64,000 nucleotides of DNA from the NCBI GenBank assembly GCA_963920635.1, contig OY987305.1, forward strand, positions 878,001 to 942,000, in the 5' to 3' direction. The stretch is from Pseudeuparius sepicola (lineage: Eukaryota; Arthropoda; Insecta; Coleoptera; Anthribidae). Position 1 is the stretch's first letter. Each line of letters opens with the position of its first letter. Position numbers and translations under genes: made by a program. Shown here piece by piece: positions 55,894 through 64,000 of the stretch. The notes beneath the pieces are model-generated. The model saw nothing but the letters and a program-made list of their open reading frames with translations, made no database searches and had not been told where the DNA came from.

Positions 55894-57543
55894 CAGTGGC
55901 GGCTCGTGGCAATGGGCAGGGTGGGCAGTGCCCACCCAACGTAAGAAGCGGCAGGCGTATTATAATACGCCTAAAATTGTCAGTCAAATTGTGAGATTCT
56001 TAATTATTTGAGTAGTATTACAATGCGCCTAGTCGTACTAAAAAAGCCTAGGCGTATTATAATATATAATAAGACTGATTTTACAATAAGCCTGCGACAT
56101 ATAGCTATAGCTTCAAAATGTTTGAATTTGGTAATTATTATGGGAGGGCGCGATGGAATTTCCCAAACTGCGGTGTGCGGCTCTCCCAGCCGATGCAGAT
56201 GCCGATGGGCCAGCCCGTACCGGGCGAATCTTAGCCTTATTAGCCAAGCTATACGTCTGCGACGAGAGCTACGCGCCCGAGCTGCGCGAAGATATAAACG
56301 TAGGTTACGCATACTCTGCATTTAAATGTTATTTGGGTGGGCGGGACTCCAGCCGGCCCACCAGACGAGCCGACTCAGCGGCAAGCGGCCGGAAGCGGCG
56401 ACCGAACGCTGCCGTTTGTCTGCAGAGTCAAAACGCATTTACATAGGTAAATTAAGTCGCGAAAATTCAGGAAAAATGAATCCATGTCTATGTAAGTGTG
56501 TAACTATTACTATTAGTACCTAACAGTCAGTTGCTAACTACGTTTTTATTTCGGTAAGGTATGTAAAGTATACGTGTATATTCACGTTCACGTTCAGTTA
56601 ATTAATCACAATCGCATAATCGGTCCAATTTTCAATAAATTAGAATTAGAATGAATGTAAAGGGCAAAGAGAAAACGAAAACCGATTTAGATCTACATTC
56701 GAATTGCAAAAAAGTTATACTTATACCCACTTTATACTTACCATTTATCATTTATCAATCAAATCTGAAAGTACTTAGTAACTAGTAACGTACGTTCCTT
56801 TGTTTTTTTTTTTCAAATCTCAAATCTTATTAGTTTATTAGGTACATTACAAAACAAACAGCAAACTGAATTTTTGATTTTCCGGCCGGGATAGGCGCCG
56901 CTGAGCCAGGCAGTCAGGCATAGGGAAGTTGGGCAAGGAGGCTCGGGCGCGCCGGCGAGCCCATTTTTTGAACGCTGGGGGAGGAACGTCCGACTTCGAC
57001 TTCCTTGTCATGCAAATGATGCGATGCATGCACTTGTTGTTATTGCTATCTCTCTCTCTTCGGGCTACAGGCCGCGTGGCCGCGTGCTAATGATAACTTA
57101 ATTCTAATTCAGTTTTACGGAGTCGTTTTCGTAGGTGCTACTATTTTTTCGCGATCGAGATAATGGAGTGCCGGGGGTGCGACCAAGACCAAGCAGTCGA
57201 GGCAACTATTCTGCAGGTGCAGGGGCTGCTGGTAAGCAGTAATAACAACAATAACAGTACAGGTATCACAGGTACAGGTGATATAGTAAATTTTTTGTTA
57301 AATCGGCGCTTTAATATGTGAAAACACTCTGACCTTCTCGTTGGTTCTTGCTGAACTGTTTATTTTTGGAAAGTTTGCGATAGATAGGTACCTACCTAAG
57401 TCAGTTTACGGCGTACTTAACGAGTTTCCGATTCCAAAAGTAAATTGACTAACTAGAGTAACATGTCCCTATTTCCCTATTTTTTGCGGGGGGGGGGGGT
57501 GTCACCTTGCCCACCCGCTGCCAAAACCCACGGGCCGCCACTG
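55894..57543. mobile_element. hAT-superfamily non-autonomous element with 8-bp target duplication
   Basis: This 1650-bp element has inverted ends CAGTGGCGGCTCGTGG / CCACGGGCCGCCACTG plus a GGGCAGGGTGGGCA-type subterminal repeat, flanked by CTAAAATG on both sides (55886-55893, 57544-57551). CAGTGGCG-type ends and an 8-bp duplication are the hAT pattern. The interior includes GC-rich stretches, short palindromes around AGGCGTATTATAATACGCCT and a poly-G run near 57488. No hAT dimerisation or RNase-H motif seen. Confidence 0.92.
57163..57321 (+). CDS. short open frame in the hAT element, unknown
   Basis: A 52-codon frame starts MECRGCDQDQAVEATILQVQ and later reads TGDIVNFLLNRRFNM before a stop. 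A donor-like GGTAAGCA follows LQVQGLL, so it could be a first exon. I do not recognise a domain. It lies inside a probable non-autonomous hAT element, so it is likely a remnant or a chance frame. Confidence 0.25.
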   Translation: MECRGCDQDQAVEATILQVQGLLVSSNNNNNSTGITGTGDIVNFLLNRRFNM

Positions 57544-57787
57544 CTAAAATGTATCACTCCGAACTGTTCCGATCAGTTCACATACAATCGAAGGCAGCAA
57601 ATTATTACTACAACTTAAACTATACCGTCACTAACAATAAACTAACATGTCAATTGTATCAAAGTATTGGCCAATAAAATAATTTTCAGCACTTTGAAAA
57701 CTACATCTAAAGCGTCCCTTTAAATATTATTGATATTCCTGCGCCAGACAGAAAAGTAAATACACTCGGAATGTGCAATATACTTAC

Positions 57788-57916
57788 ATTCGACATCCAC
57801 AATGATGCGTTTACTAACAGATGGCGGAACGCTGTTTGTTGCTATGCAAAGGTAGGCTCCCATTTCTGTTCGACTGATACGGGTCAAGTTCAGTTGTTCC
57901 CCATCGTACACGTTCA
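57788..57916 (-). CDS. DIP/lachesin-like gene, exon encoding the end of Ig domain 2
   Basis: This 129-nt internal exon encodes the C-terminal half of the second Ig domain of a DIP-family protein, a neuronal surface protein whose family binds Dpr Ig proteins during synaptic partner matching. Seen: a polypyrimidine acceptor ending ...TTGTTCCAG; residues VNVYDGEQLNLTRISRTEMG followed by AYLCIATNSVPPSVSKRI; the Y-x-C of an Ig F strand; and the VPPSVSKR signature typical of DIP/lachesin-like proteins. The donor is GAAT|GTAAGTA. The exon begins and ends in phase 1, and its last base joins the exon at 24629 to give ...VDVE-FSPMIWVP, which reads continuously. The preceding exons (signal peptide, Ig1, first half of Ig2) are not seen up to base 64000 and probably lie beyond the window. 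The Drosophila paralogue it matches best was not determined. Confidence 0.93.
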
Positions 57917-58059
57917 CTGGAACAAAATCAAACTAAATCAGAAAATATTCTAATCCAGATTATACCCCAATAGACGAATCCACTGAAAATTTGGCATTGA
58001 AAAGAAAAGAGACGAAAGTTCTGCCTAACATTGCAATATGAAAAAAATAAAAAAAACTT

Positions 58060-58830
58060 TTTAAAAACAAGCTTTTATTTAAGCCATGTACTAAAACGAA
58101 TAAAATAAGTTTAGGTTTTCGTTAAGATAATTCAATTCCAAATTGCGACAAGTTTTTGCAAATTGAAAAGCTTGTCGCGCGAAATGTTGATGAAAGTAGG
58201 TACCAATTAATTTTATTGGACAGTGATTGGTTGATAAGTAAGTGCCTATTTGCCAAAGTATGCATTTTTTTCTTTACAATTCGCGCGACAAGCTTTTCAA
58301 TTTGCAAAAACTTGTCGCAATTTGGAATTGAATTATCTTAACGAAAACCTAAACTTATTTTATTCGGTTTAGTACATGGCTTAAATAAAAGCTTGTTTTT
58401 AAAAAGCTTTTTTTTATTTTCAATTTTATTTTGTGCTTTTTAGTTCCTATTTGATTCCCATGTCAGGAGGGTGGTAAAGAAATTTAGTCCGCCATCTTGG
58501 GGCGGCCGCCATATTGGATTTCGTATGAAGTCATTCACCTTATTGTTTTCTACCCGTCGAGCCCTTTCATTTGATACCCATGTTGGGTATCAAATTGGTA
58601 ATCCGCCATCTTGGAGCGGCGGACATATTGAATTTATTGTGATGTCACTAACTCGTTTTCTACTCTTCAAGTTCTTTCATTTGATACCCATATTAAGGGG
58701 GTTGGCAAAAAACACATCATCCGCCATATTGGAGCGGCGGCCATTTTGAAAGTATTGCAATATCGAGTATTGCATTTTGTATTGTCACCGGAACTAAAGG
58801 TGTATGCAAAGTCTCAGCTCAATCGGATGT
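58060..58830. repeat. fold-back plus 118-bp satellite element, copy 2
   Basis: 58067-58420 is a palindrome with arms containing AAGCCATGTACTAAAACGAA, TTCGTTAAGATAATTCAATT and CTTGTCGCGCGAA. It is followed by about three satellite units (58480-58745) and the same tail (GTCACCGGAACTAAAGGTG). The order is identical to 18868-19920, but with fewer repeat units. Confidence 0.78.
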
Positions 58831-60326
58831 CAGGAAGTTTTGTTGTGAATCACACAATAACCTCGCACATATTTTTATAAAATTATCACAGTAAATGGTT
58901 GACAGGGAAAATGTATGACTGACATTGCCATCGTTGGCAAAATTGGTGACAATAAATAGAGAGCTATTCAATGCAAACGTACATATTATTTTGACTACAC
59001 TTATAAAGAAGGATAGCGCTTGTAGGGGAGAACTTTGTCTCTTATTTTCAAGGCCAAATTTTCAGTGGACTCATCCATTAGGTTATGTTAGGTTACTCTT
59101 TGTCAGCAATGGAAGAAATCTAGGTTAGGTTAAATAGCATATGATAAGAAAAATTTCAGCGTCTGTAATCGCTTAATATTTTTTCAAAGCAGTCACCCCC
59201 TTATTCTCATTATAATTCCAAATTTTACCGTGGGTTTCCAAACAAAAAAGTTTACAAATTGTAATTAATTAAACTTGCTAATAACTCCTGACACTTTGTG
59301 CACGCGCCATTAACATCAACGATTAATTTTTCAAGCAGTTCTGATAGTGTATCCTGCTATGATAATCGCCAAACGGCCAATTTGCTTTTGTTTTATAAGG
59401 TTGCACATCTACATCAACAGTTGGATATACAACTAAATTGGCAGGAAGTGTAATATACTTAACTATCTGCTCCCTCCGTAAATACATAAAAGGGAGAGAG
59501 AGACGTCAGAATAAAACAACATCTAAATGATGTGTTCCCTTTTTTTACTGCTGAAGTGTGGGTGATTCTGCGAAGGATTATACGACCGGTTACTCTTTTG
59601 TTTGGAAAAAAACATCGCACAAAGATAAATACTAAAATCGAACTGTACCCACGTGACCCATTTATCTGCGGGGCACTAGGGTTTCAATTGTTGGGGGTGT
59701 TTTTGTTACAACGCATATAGAATATATAAATCCGCTCGAAATAAACGTTCACAACCGAAACGATATATCGCCTAAACGCCACCCTAATATAGGTATACCA
59801 ATGGAATAATAATTATTATTGTTGGGGTGTTGTTCATTTTGGCGAAATTTGGTTGGTTATGCAACCTAACAAACACCAATGAAAAGTGAATTGTTGTTGG
59901 TTAAACCTAACCTTTGTGTTTTGCGATGATGACGTGTGTTATATTAACGTGTCGTTTTTATCTGTTCGCGAATTTCATTGCCGGAATCCGTGGGGAACGC
60001 GTGGGAGGCAAAAATTAAATCAATAATAAAGTAAAATAACCGAGAGGTAGGTATCCCGAGCTAAATCTGGCAGCTTTTTAATTAATTCACGATCTCGTGG
60101 AATTTGAGGCTGATCTTGCTATTGGAATTTACCACTCACTGTCAATTTGATTAAATCTCGGTTTCGGCCTACGATTCGATAGCGTACCTTTCAGTTTTTT
60201 GCGCGTTTTATCCGATATTCTTTGAAAGCTTCGCGCAACTGCTTGAGTGAATTACCTCCTTTAAAATAATTTAATTAGTATCTAATCTCTGGATGATTTT
60301 GGTCATTAAAACTGGTGGATTTTTGC
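58831..60326. other. unrecognised sequence upstream of the Ig2 exon
   Basis: AT-rich intron on the minus strand. It contains small TTAGGTTA words but no repeat array, paired ends or exon-like coding patch. The preceding DIP exons are not here as far as I can see. Confidence 0.4.
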
Positions 60327-61122
60327 CACAGAGATCATATATAAATATATATATAAATTGTGGATTTGCGCATGGGCCCATGGAACATGCGCATTAGACC
60401 TTCAGACCGCGCAATTCAAAACAGTGGTTGTTTTTCTGAATTACTATCTCCCTACAAACTTGTACATTGATAATAAATTAAGCTCACCTCAAAGTGGACT
60501 GGTCAAGACTTCGATAACTACAACTAGGTTCGTTTATACTTGTAAAACTAGTTTCGTCCAAACTACTAGAATTTGCTTCACTGATGCTAGAACTTGACTT
60601 GTTTTCATCTACCTTTATAACTTTAACACTAAAACAAATAAGCTACTAATAGTTTCTTACACCACAATCATGTTAATATACTTACTTAAATGATGGTTTT
60701 GGTAGTTTTAATAGAAGAGTTGGTACCGCATTTTCAATTAGCTGCGTTTTGACTCGTTTCGTTTTTAAACACTCTGGTGTAAAATGAGCAGAACATATTC
60801 GAGATAATCACTTAATTAGATAAAAGACTCAAACAACTAAAACGCGAAGAAACTATTAATAATTAGCTGAAAATCGAAAAAATTATGCCACAAAGCGTCT
60901 ATGATGCAAACAACGGTAGGTTATACTTAGTTTGTCGCTGTCAAATGGCTGTCAAAGAGTGTCACAAAACACTACCTCAAATTGCAAATGCGCATGTCCA
61001 CTGGGCCTATTTATTACTATTTTTTACTATTTTATGATTTTAAATTCGTCAAAGATTTTCCGCGCATCCTATGTATAAAAAACATCGTCCAGCATTCTAC
61101 CTATATATATATCATCTCTATG
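60327..61122 (-). mobile_element. P-superfamily MITE carrying a THAP remnant, copy 2
   Basis: This 796-bp element has ends CACAGAGATCATATATA and complement TCATCTCTATG, flanked by ATTTTTGC (60319-60326 and 61123-61130). It is colinear with 6409-7239. It carries the best-preserved THAP tail of the family at 60686-60801. Confidence 0.9.
60686..60801 (-). pseudogene. THAP-domain fragment (C-x2-H and AVPT box)
   Basis: The minus strand reads RICSAHFTPECLKTKRVKTQ, LIENAVPTLLLKLPKPSFK, then the donor TTTAA|GTAAGTAT. The C-x2-H pair and the AVPT box that closes a THAP domain are both intact here. A stop lies just upstream in frame and no clear acceptor explains it, so the exon is not functional as it stands. 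Confidence 0.8.
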
Positions 61123-61130
61123 ATTTTTGC

Positions 61131-61791
61131 CATTCATTCCAGGGAGTATGAATAGATTTTGAAAAACTTACTTTATAAAGCGGGCCTAATTATCTACAAA
61201 TTAAATTTTAGGCTGCAAATATGAATTTAAAAGGCGTTAGGCGTTTTCCAGACGTTTATTTCCCTTTCTATATTAAAAGGACTAAACGTCTTCGAGCTTC
61301 CTCTCTCTATACCGAACGAGAATTTTGAGATTAGGCCTAATGCAGCCAATTTAAGAAAGTTAATTGACTGAAAAGCCCCTTAACCATATTTCTACTGCTT
61401 CACATTTTTACTGCACGTTATTTAAAAACCACTGCACAGACATTTTTTCACGTAAGAAACCATTCCGGGATCTTGTTTCGTTTGTCGGCAATTTTTTTAT
61501 TGGCGGTTTACGGGGTATATAATAAGCCATTACTGCAGTTAGTGGGCCCTTCGGAATATCCATTTTTCACCCACCGCGTAATAGAATTGTTTAGTATCGT
61601 CCTGGTTGCCAGAACGATAAGATCCGAAAGCTATTCCAGGTTTGGCATCTGTGTCATATAATTAACGACATTTTAAAAATAACGCGTTTCAATAATTGGA
61701 TTTGGTTCTTCCGCCACCTAACCTAACTTTCAATTTTCTGTGATCAACAGCAGAATTAGGTTAGGTTGGGCCATGTTAAGTCAGATTGTTC
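61131..61791. other. unrecognised sequence
   Basis: No repeat or coding motif; contains CCTAACCTAAC and TTAGGTTAGGTT words near 61718 and 61758. Confidence 0.4.
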
Positions 61792-62089
61792 CATAGAGAT
61801 CTTATATATAGGTAGAGTGCTTAAAACAACTAAAACGCGAAGAAACTATTAATAATTAGCTGAAAATCGAAAAAATTATGCCACAAAGCGTCTATGATGC
61901 AAACAACGGTAGGTTATACTTAGTTTGTCGCTGTCAAAGAGTGTCACAAAACACTAACTCAAATTGCAAATGCGCATGTCCAGTGGGCCTATTTATTACT
62001 ATTTTTTACTATTTAATGATTTTAAATTCGTCAAAAATTTTCCGCGCATCCTATGTATAAAAAACATCGTCCAGCACTCTACCTGTATA

Positions 62090-62987
62090 CAAGGTGTTCC
62101 AGCGGAAACGTAACAGGCTCTATAACGGCCGGGAAAATTTTTTCTTGGAAAAACGCATAAATAGGTCAATTTTGTTTGGCAGGGGGACATCTTTTGGCAT
62201 AAAATTGATAGATCTTCTGCAACCCCCTGAGCAGGGGTTGAACCCCTTTTCAAAAAATTTAAATGGGAAGAGGGTTCATGTCACACACCTTTGGAAACGT
62301 CTCTCAATTCTCTATACACCTGCATCAGACTTTCAAAAATCGATCGACATTTCAAAAAGATACAGCGTGAAAAATGCAAAACATTCATTTTCAATTATTG
62401 CCTGGTATTGTGATACAATAGAAGATCTGCGTCTCCGTATTATAAACGAATGTCGACAAATCACCCCTGAAATGTTGCACAATGTTCGGCAGCGTTTTGA
62501 ACAAAATCTTTATTATTGCATGGAAGTAAATGGGCAACATTTTGAGCATTTATTACAAGAAAGTTTCAATTTCCTCCCGTTTATCAAATTTTCGTCAAAA
62601 TAATGTTGCTGAACATGCTTTCTATAACTTACAGCCCCCGACCACCACTTTCGGCTTAATTGTTTAACAATACCAGACAATAATTGAAAATGAATGTTTT
62701 GCATTTTACTCGGTGTATCTTTTTGAAAAGTAGATCGATTTTCGAAAGTCTGATGCAGGTGTATAGAGAATTGAGAGACGTTTCCAAACGTGTGCGACAT
62801 GAACCCCCTTCCCATTTAAATTTTTTGAAGGGGTTCAACCCCTGCTCAGGGGGTTGCAGATAGATCTATCAATTTTATGCCAAAAGATGTCCCCCTGCCA
62901 AACAAAACTGACCTATTTTTGCGTTTTTCCAAGAAAAAATTTTCCCGGCCGTTACAGAGCCTGTTACGTTTCCGCTGGAACACCCTG
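62090..62987 (+). mobile_element. TA-flanked mariner fold-back MITE, CAGGGTGTTCCAGCGG family
   Basis: This 898-bp element has ends CA(A/G)GGTGTTCCAGCGGAAAC with TA flanks and long arms. The unpaired part encodes a mariner transposase tail (62400-62560): LRLRIINECRQITPEMLHNV, RQRFEQNLYYCMEVNGQHFE, HLL. The catalytic domain is absent. Confidence 0.88.
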
Positions 62988-62993
62988 TACATA

Positions 62994-63910
62994 CAGTGCC
63001 CGCCAAAAAGTCTGCACCATATGGGAAAAATTTTTACTAAATAACTTACCGAAAATTTGTTTGCGGCATCAGGTTTTGCTTGCTCTAGAACCAAAATTGA
63101 AATAATCAAATGTTGTGAAGTAGTCTCTTTTATATGTCAAATTTGACATTAATGAAAAAAATGTCCGAAAATGGGCTTATTTAACCAAATTTCGAAAAAA
63201 GTCATAAGAAAAATATGTTTCTTTTGCAATTTTATACCCCTGTGCAAAATTTAAAGAGCCTACTACGATTTTCATATTTCGCCCTTTGTTGGATATTATT
63301 GGACATAATATTTTAAATTTTCTAGATATTTCTGATCAGATCAGCATGACAGAAATATTTGTGTGTTTTTACAACCATTTACTATAGAAAGAAGTTTGTA
63401 AATCGAATTTATGTGTTTATCTGTAAAAATTAGATCAGTTTTGCACCAAGCGTGCTTCTTCAACAAGCCCTCATTTTAATTTTTTTGCAAAAAAAGGAAA
63501 AGAAGGATATTTAGACCGTAAACTAAGTATTGTGCAGTATGTATTCAGTCAATGAGTGTTTTAAATTACATAGGATCGACTTTTATGGATTAACAAATAC
63601 AGAAAAGGGCAACAAAGGGCAAAATATAAAAATCGTAGTAGGCTCTTGAAATTTTGCACAGGGGTATAAAATTGCGAAAGAAACATATTTTTCTTATGAC
63701 TTTTTTTCGAAATTCGGTTAAATAAGCCCATTTTTCGGAAATTTTTTTTCATTAATGTCAAATTTGACATATAAAAGAGACTACGTCACAACATTTGATT
63801 ATGTAAATTTTGGTTCTAGAGCAAGCAAAACCTGATGCCGCAAACAAATTTTCCTTAAGTTATTTACTAAAAATTTTTCCCATATGGCGCAGACTTTTTG
63901 GCGGGCACTG
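62994..63910. mobile_element. TA-flanked fold-back MITE, CAGTGCCCGCCAAAAAG family
   Basis: This 917-bp element has ends CAGTGCCCGCCAAAAAGTCT and complement, TA flanks. The arms (GTTTGCGGCATCAGGTTTTG and complement; CTACTACGATTTT and complement near 63630) pair over almost the whole length with the turn near 63440. No coding sequence. The motif order resembles the 50221 family. Confidence 0.9.
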
Positions 63911-63933
63911 TATATTATCTCTATGGATTGTTC

Positions 63934-64000
63934 TAATAATGTCTAATTGTAACTAACCTAACCTATATATTTTGTGATTGTAATTTGTAGGTTAGTTTAA
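63934..64000. other. unrecognised edge sequence
   Basis: Short AT-rich stretch with AACCTAACC words; nothing supported. Confidence 0.4.

Larger units (their letters stand above)
24630..57787 (-). other. 33-kb intron of the DIP gene (phase 1)
   Basis: This interval is bounded by a consensus donor (57787, GTAAGTA) and acceptor (CAG at 24630-24632), and the flanking exons join in frame into a DIP Ig2-Ig3 junction. It is filled with transposons of at least five superfamilies, listed separately. No second host gene with a convincing domain was found inside it. Confidence 0.9.
61792..63925 (-). mobile_element. P-superfamily MITE, copy 3, internally deleted and carrying two nested fold-backs
   Basis: Ends CATAGAGATCTTATATATAG and ATTATCTCTATG, flanked by GATTGTTC (61784-61791 and 63926-63933). 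The THAP region is deleted. Two TA-flanked MITEs (62090-62987 and 62994-63910) sit in the AT-repeat just inside the right terminus. Confidence 0.9.

Noticed and set aside
56004..56446. Overlapping 97-105 codon frames in the hAT element
   Set aside because: They run through GC-rich, partly palindromic sequence on both strands, with no hAT transposase motif.
58122..58341. Nearly identical 61-codon frames on both strands (MQIEKLVAR...)
   Set aside because: A direct consequence of the palindrome; the same words read both ways, so not a gene.
59070..59135. TTAGGTTA words (also near 61718, 61758 and 63950) as telomeric repeat
   Set aside because: Only two or three units at each place and mixed orientation; common in insect DNA and not a telomeric array.
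1..64000. CRISPR arrays, tRNA or rRNA genes
   Set aside because: None seen: no regular spacer-repeat array, and no cloverleaf or conserved rRNA segment recognised by eye. The genome is eukaryotic.

Overview
The window looks like AT-rich insect genomic DNA, possibly a beetle (the order is inferred and weak). No bacterial-type gene organisation is present. I recognise one host gene, on the minus strand: a member of the DIP (Dpr-interacting protein)/lachesin-like family of neuronal immunoglobulin cell-surface proteins. Three exons are visible: the end of Ig2 (57788-57916), the complete Ig3 (24345-24629) and a short post-Ig3 linker exon (17501-17563). All junctions are phase 1 and join in frame. 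The 33 kb between the first two exons is a single intron. Everything from the right edge to 17501 therefore lies inside this gene, and the left 17 kb is probably also intron, because I found neither the C-terminal exons nor the Ig1 exons.

Almost everything else recognisable is mobile DNA. (1) P-superfamily elements carry degraded THAP DNA-binding domains. Three families (6409-7239 and its sister copies at 60327 and 61792; 13071-14253; 25021-28297 with a second copy at 47694) have clear 8-bp target duplications, and a fourth THAP remnant lies at 7553. (2) Many TA-flanked Tc1/mariner-type elements are present, mostly long fold-back inverted repeats whose ends resemble CAGGGTG. One (25912-27824) carries a nearly complete transposase with DD41D-type spacing. 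(3) Several Penelope-like retroelements with reverse transcriptase and GIY-YIG endonuclease remnants are present, one with a 16-bp target duplication. (4) There is a hAT element with an 8-bp target duplication (55894-57543). (5) A decayed family-B DNA polymerase of the Polinton/viral type lies at 38873-39370. (6) Satellites of 55 bp, 31 bp and about 118 bp periods are present.

Layout: 1-906 55-bp satellite; 906-6400 mostly unrecognised; 6409-8120 two THAP elements; 8380-10330 Penelope copy with a nested mariner MITE; 11234-12240 mariner MITE; 13071-14253 P-like element; 15730-17293 fold-back; 17501 DIP linker exon; 18868-19920 fold-back plus satellite; 20119-21191 fold-back; 22350-23540 MITE split by Penelope; 24345 Ig3 exon; 25021-28297 P-like element split by the DD41D element; 29160-30285 fold-back; 31914-33358 nested fold-backs; 34385-37530 Penelope copies; 38873-39800 polymerase and transposase fossils; 40853-42713 and 43801-44474 fold-backs; 45870-46190 31-bp satellite; 47694-49686 second P-like copy; 50221-55860 fold-back family with insertions; 55894-57543 hAT; 57788 Ig2 exon; 58060-58830 fold-back plus satellite; 60327-63925 P-like MITEs with two nested fold-backs.

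The transposons are mostly dead, but they record their own history. Several insertions can be proved inside the window, because a second copy of the interrupted repeat supplies the empty site. A transcript crossing the DIP intron would also contain at least ten long self-complementary hairpins.
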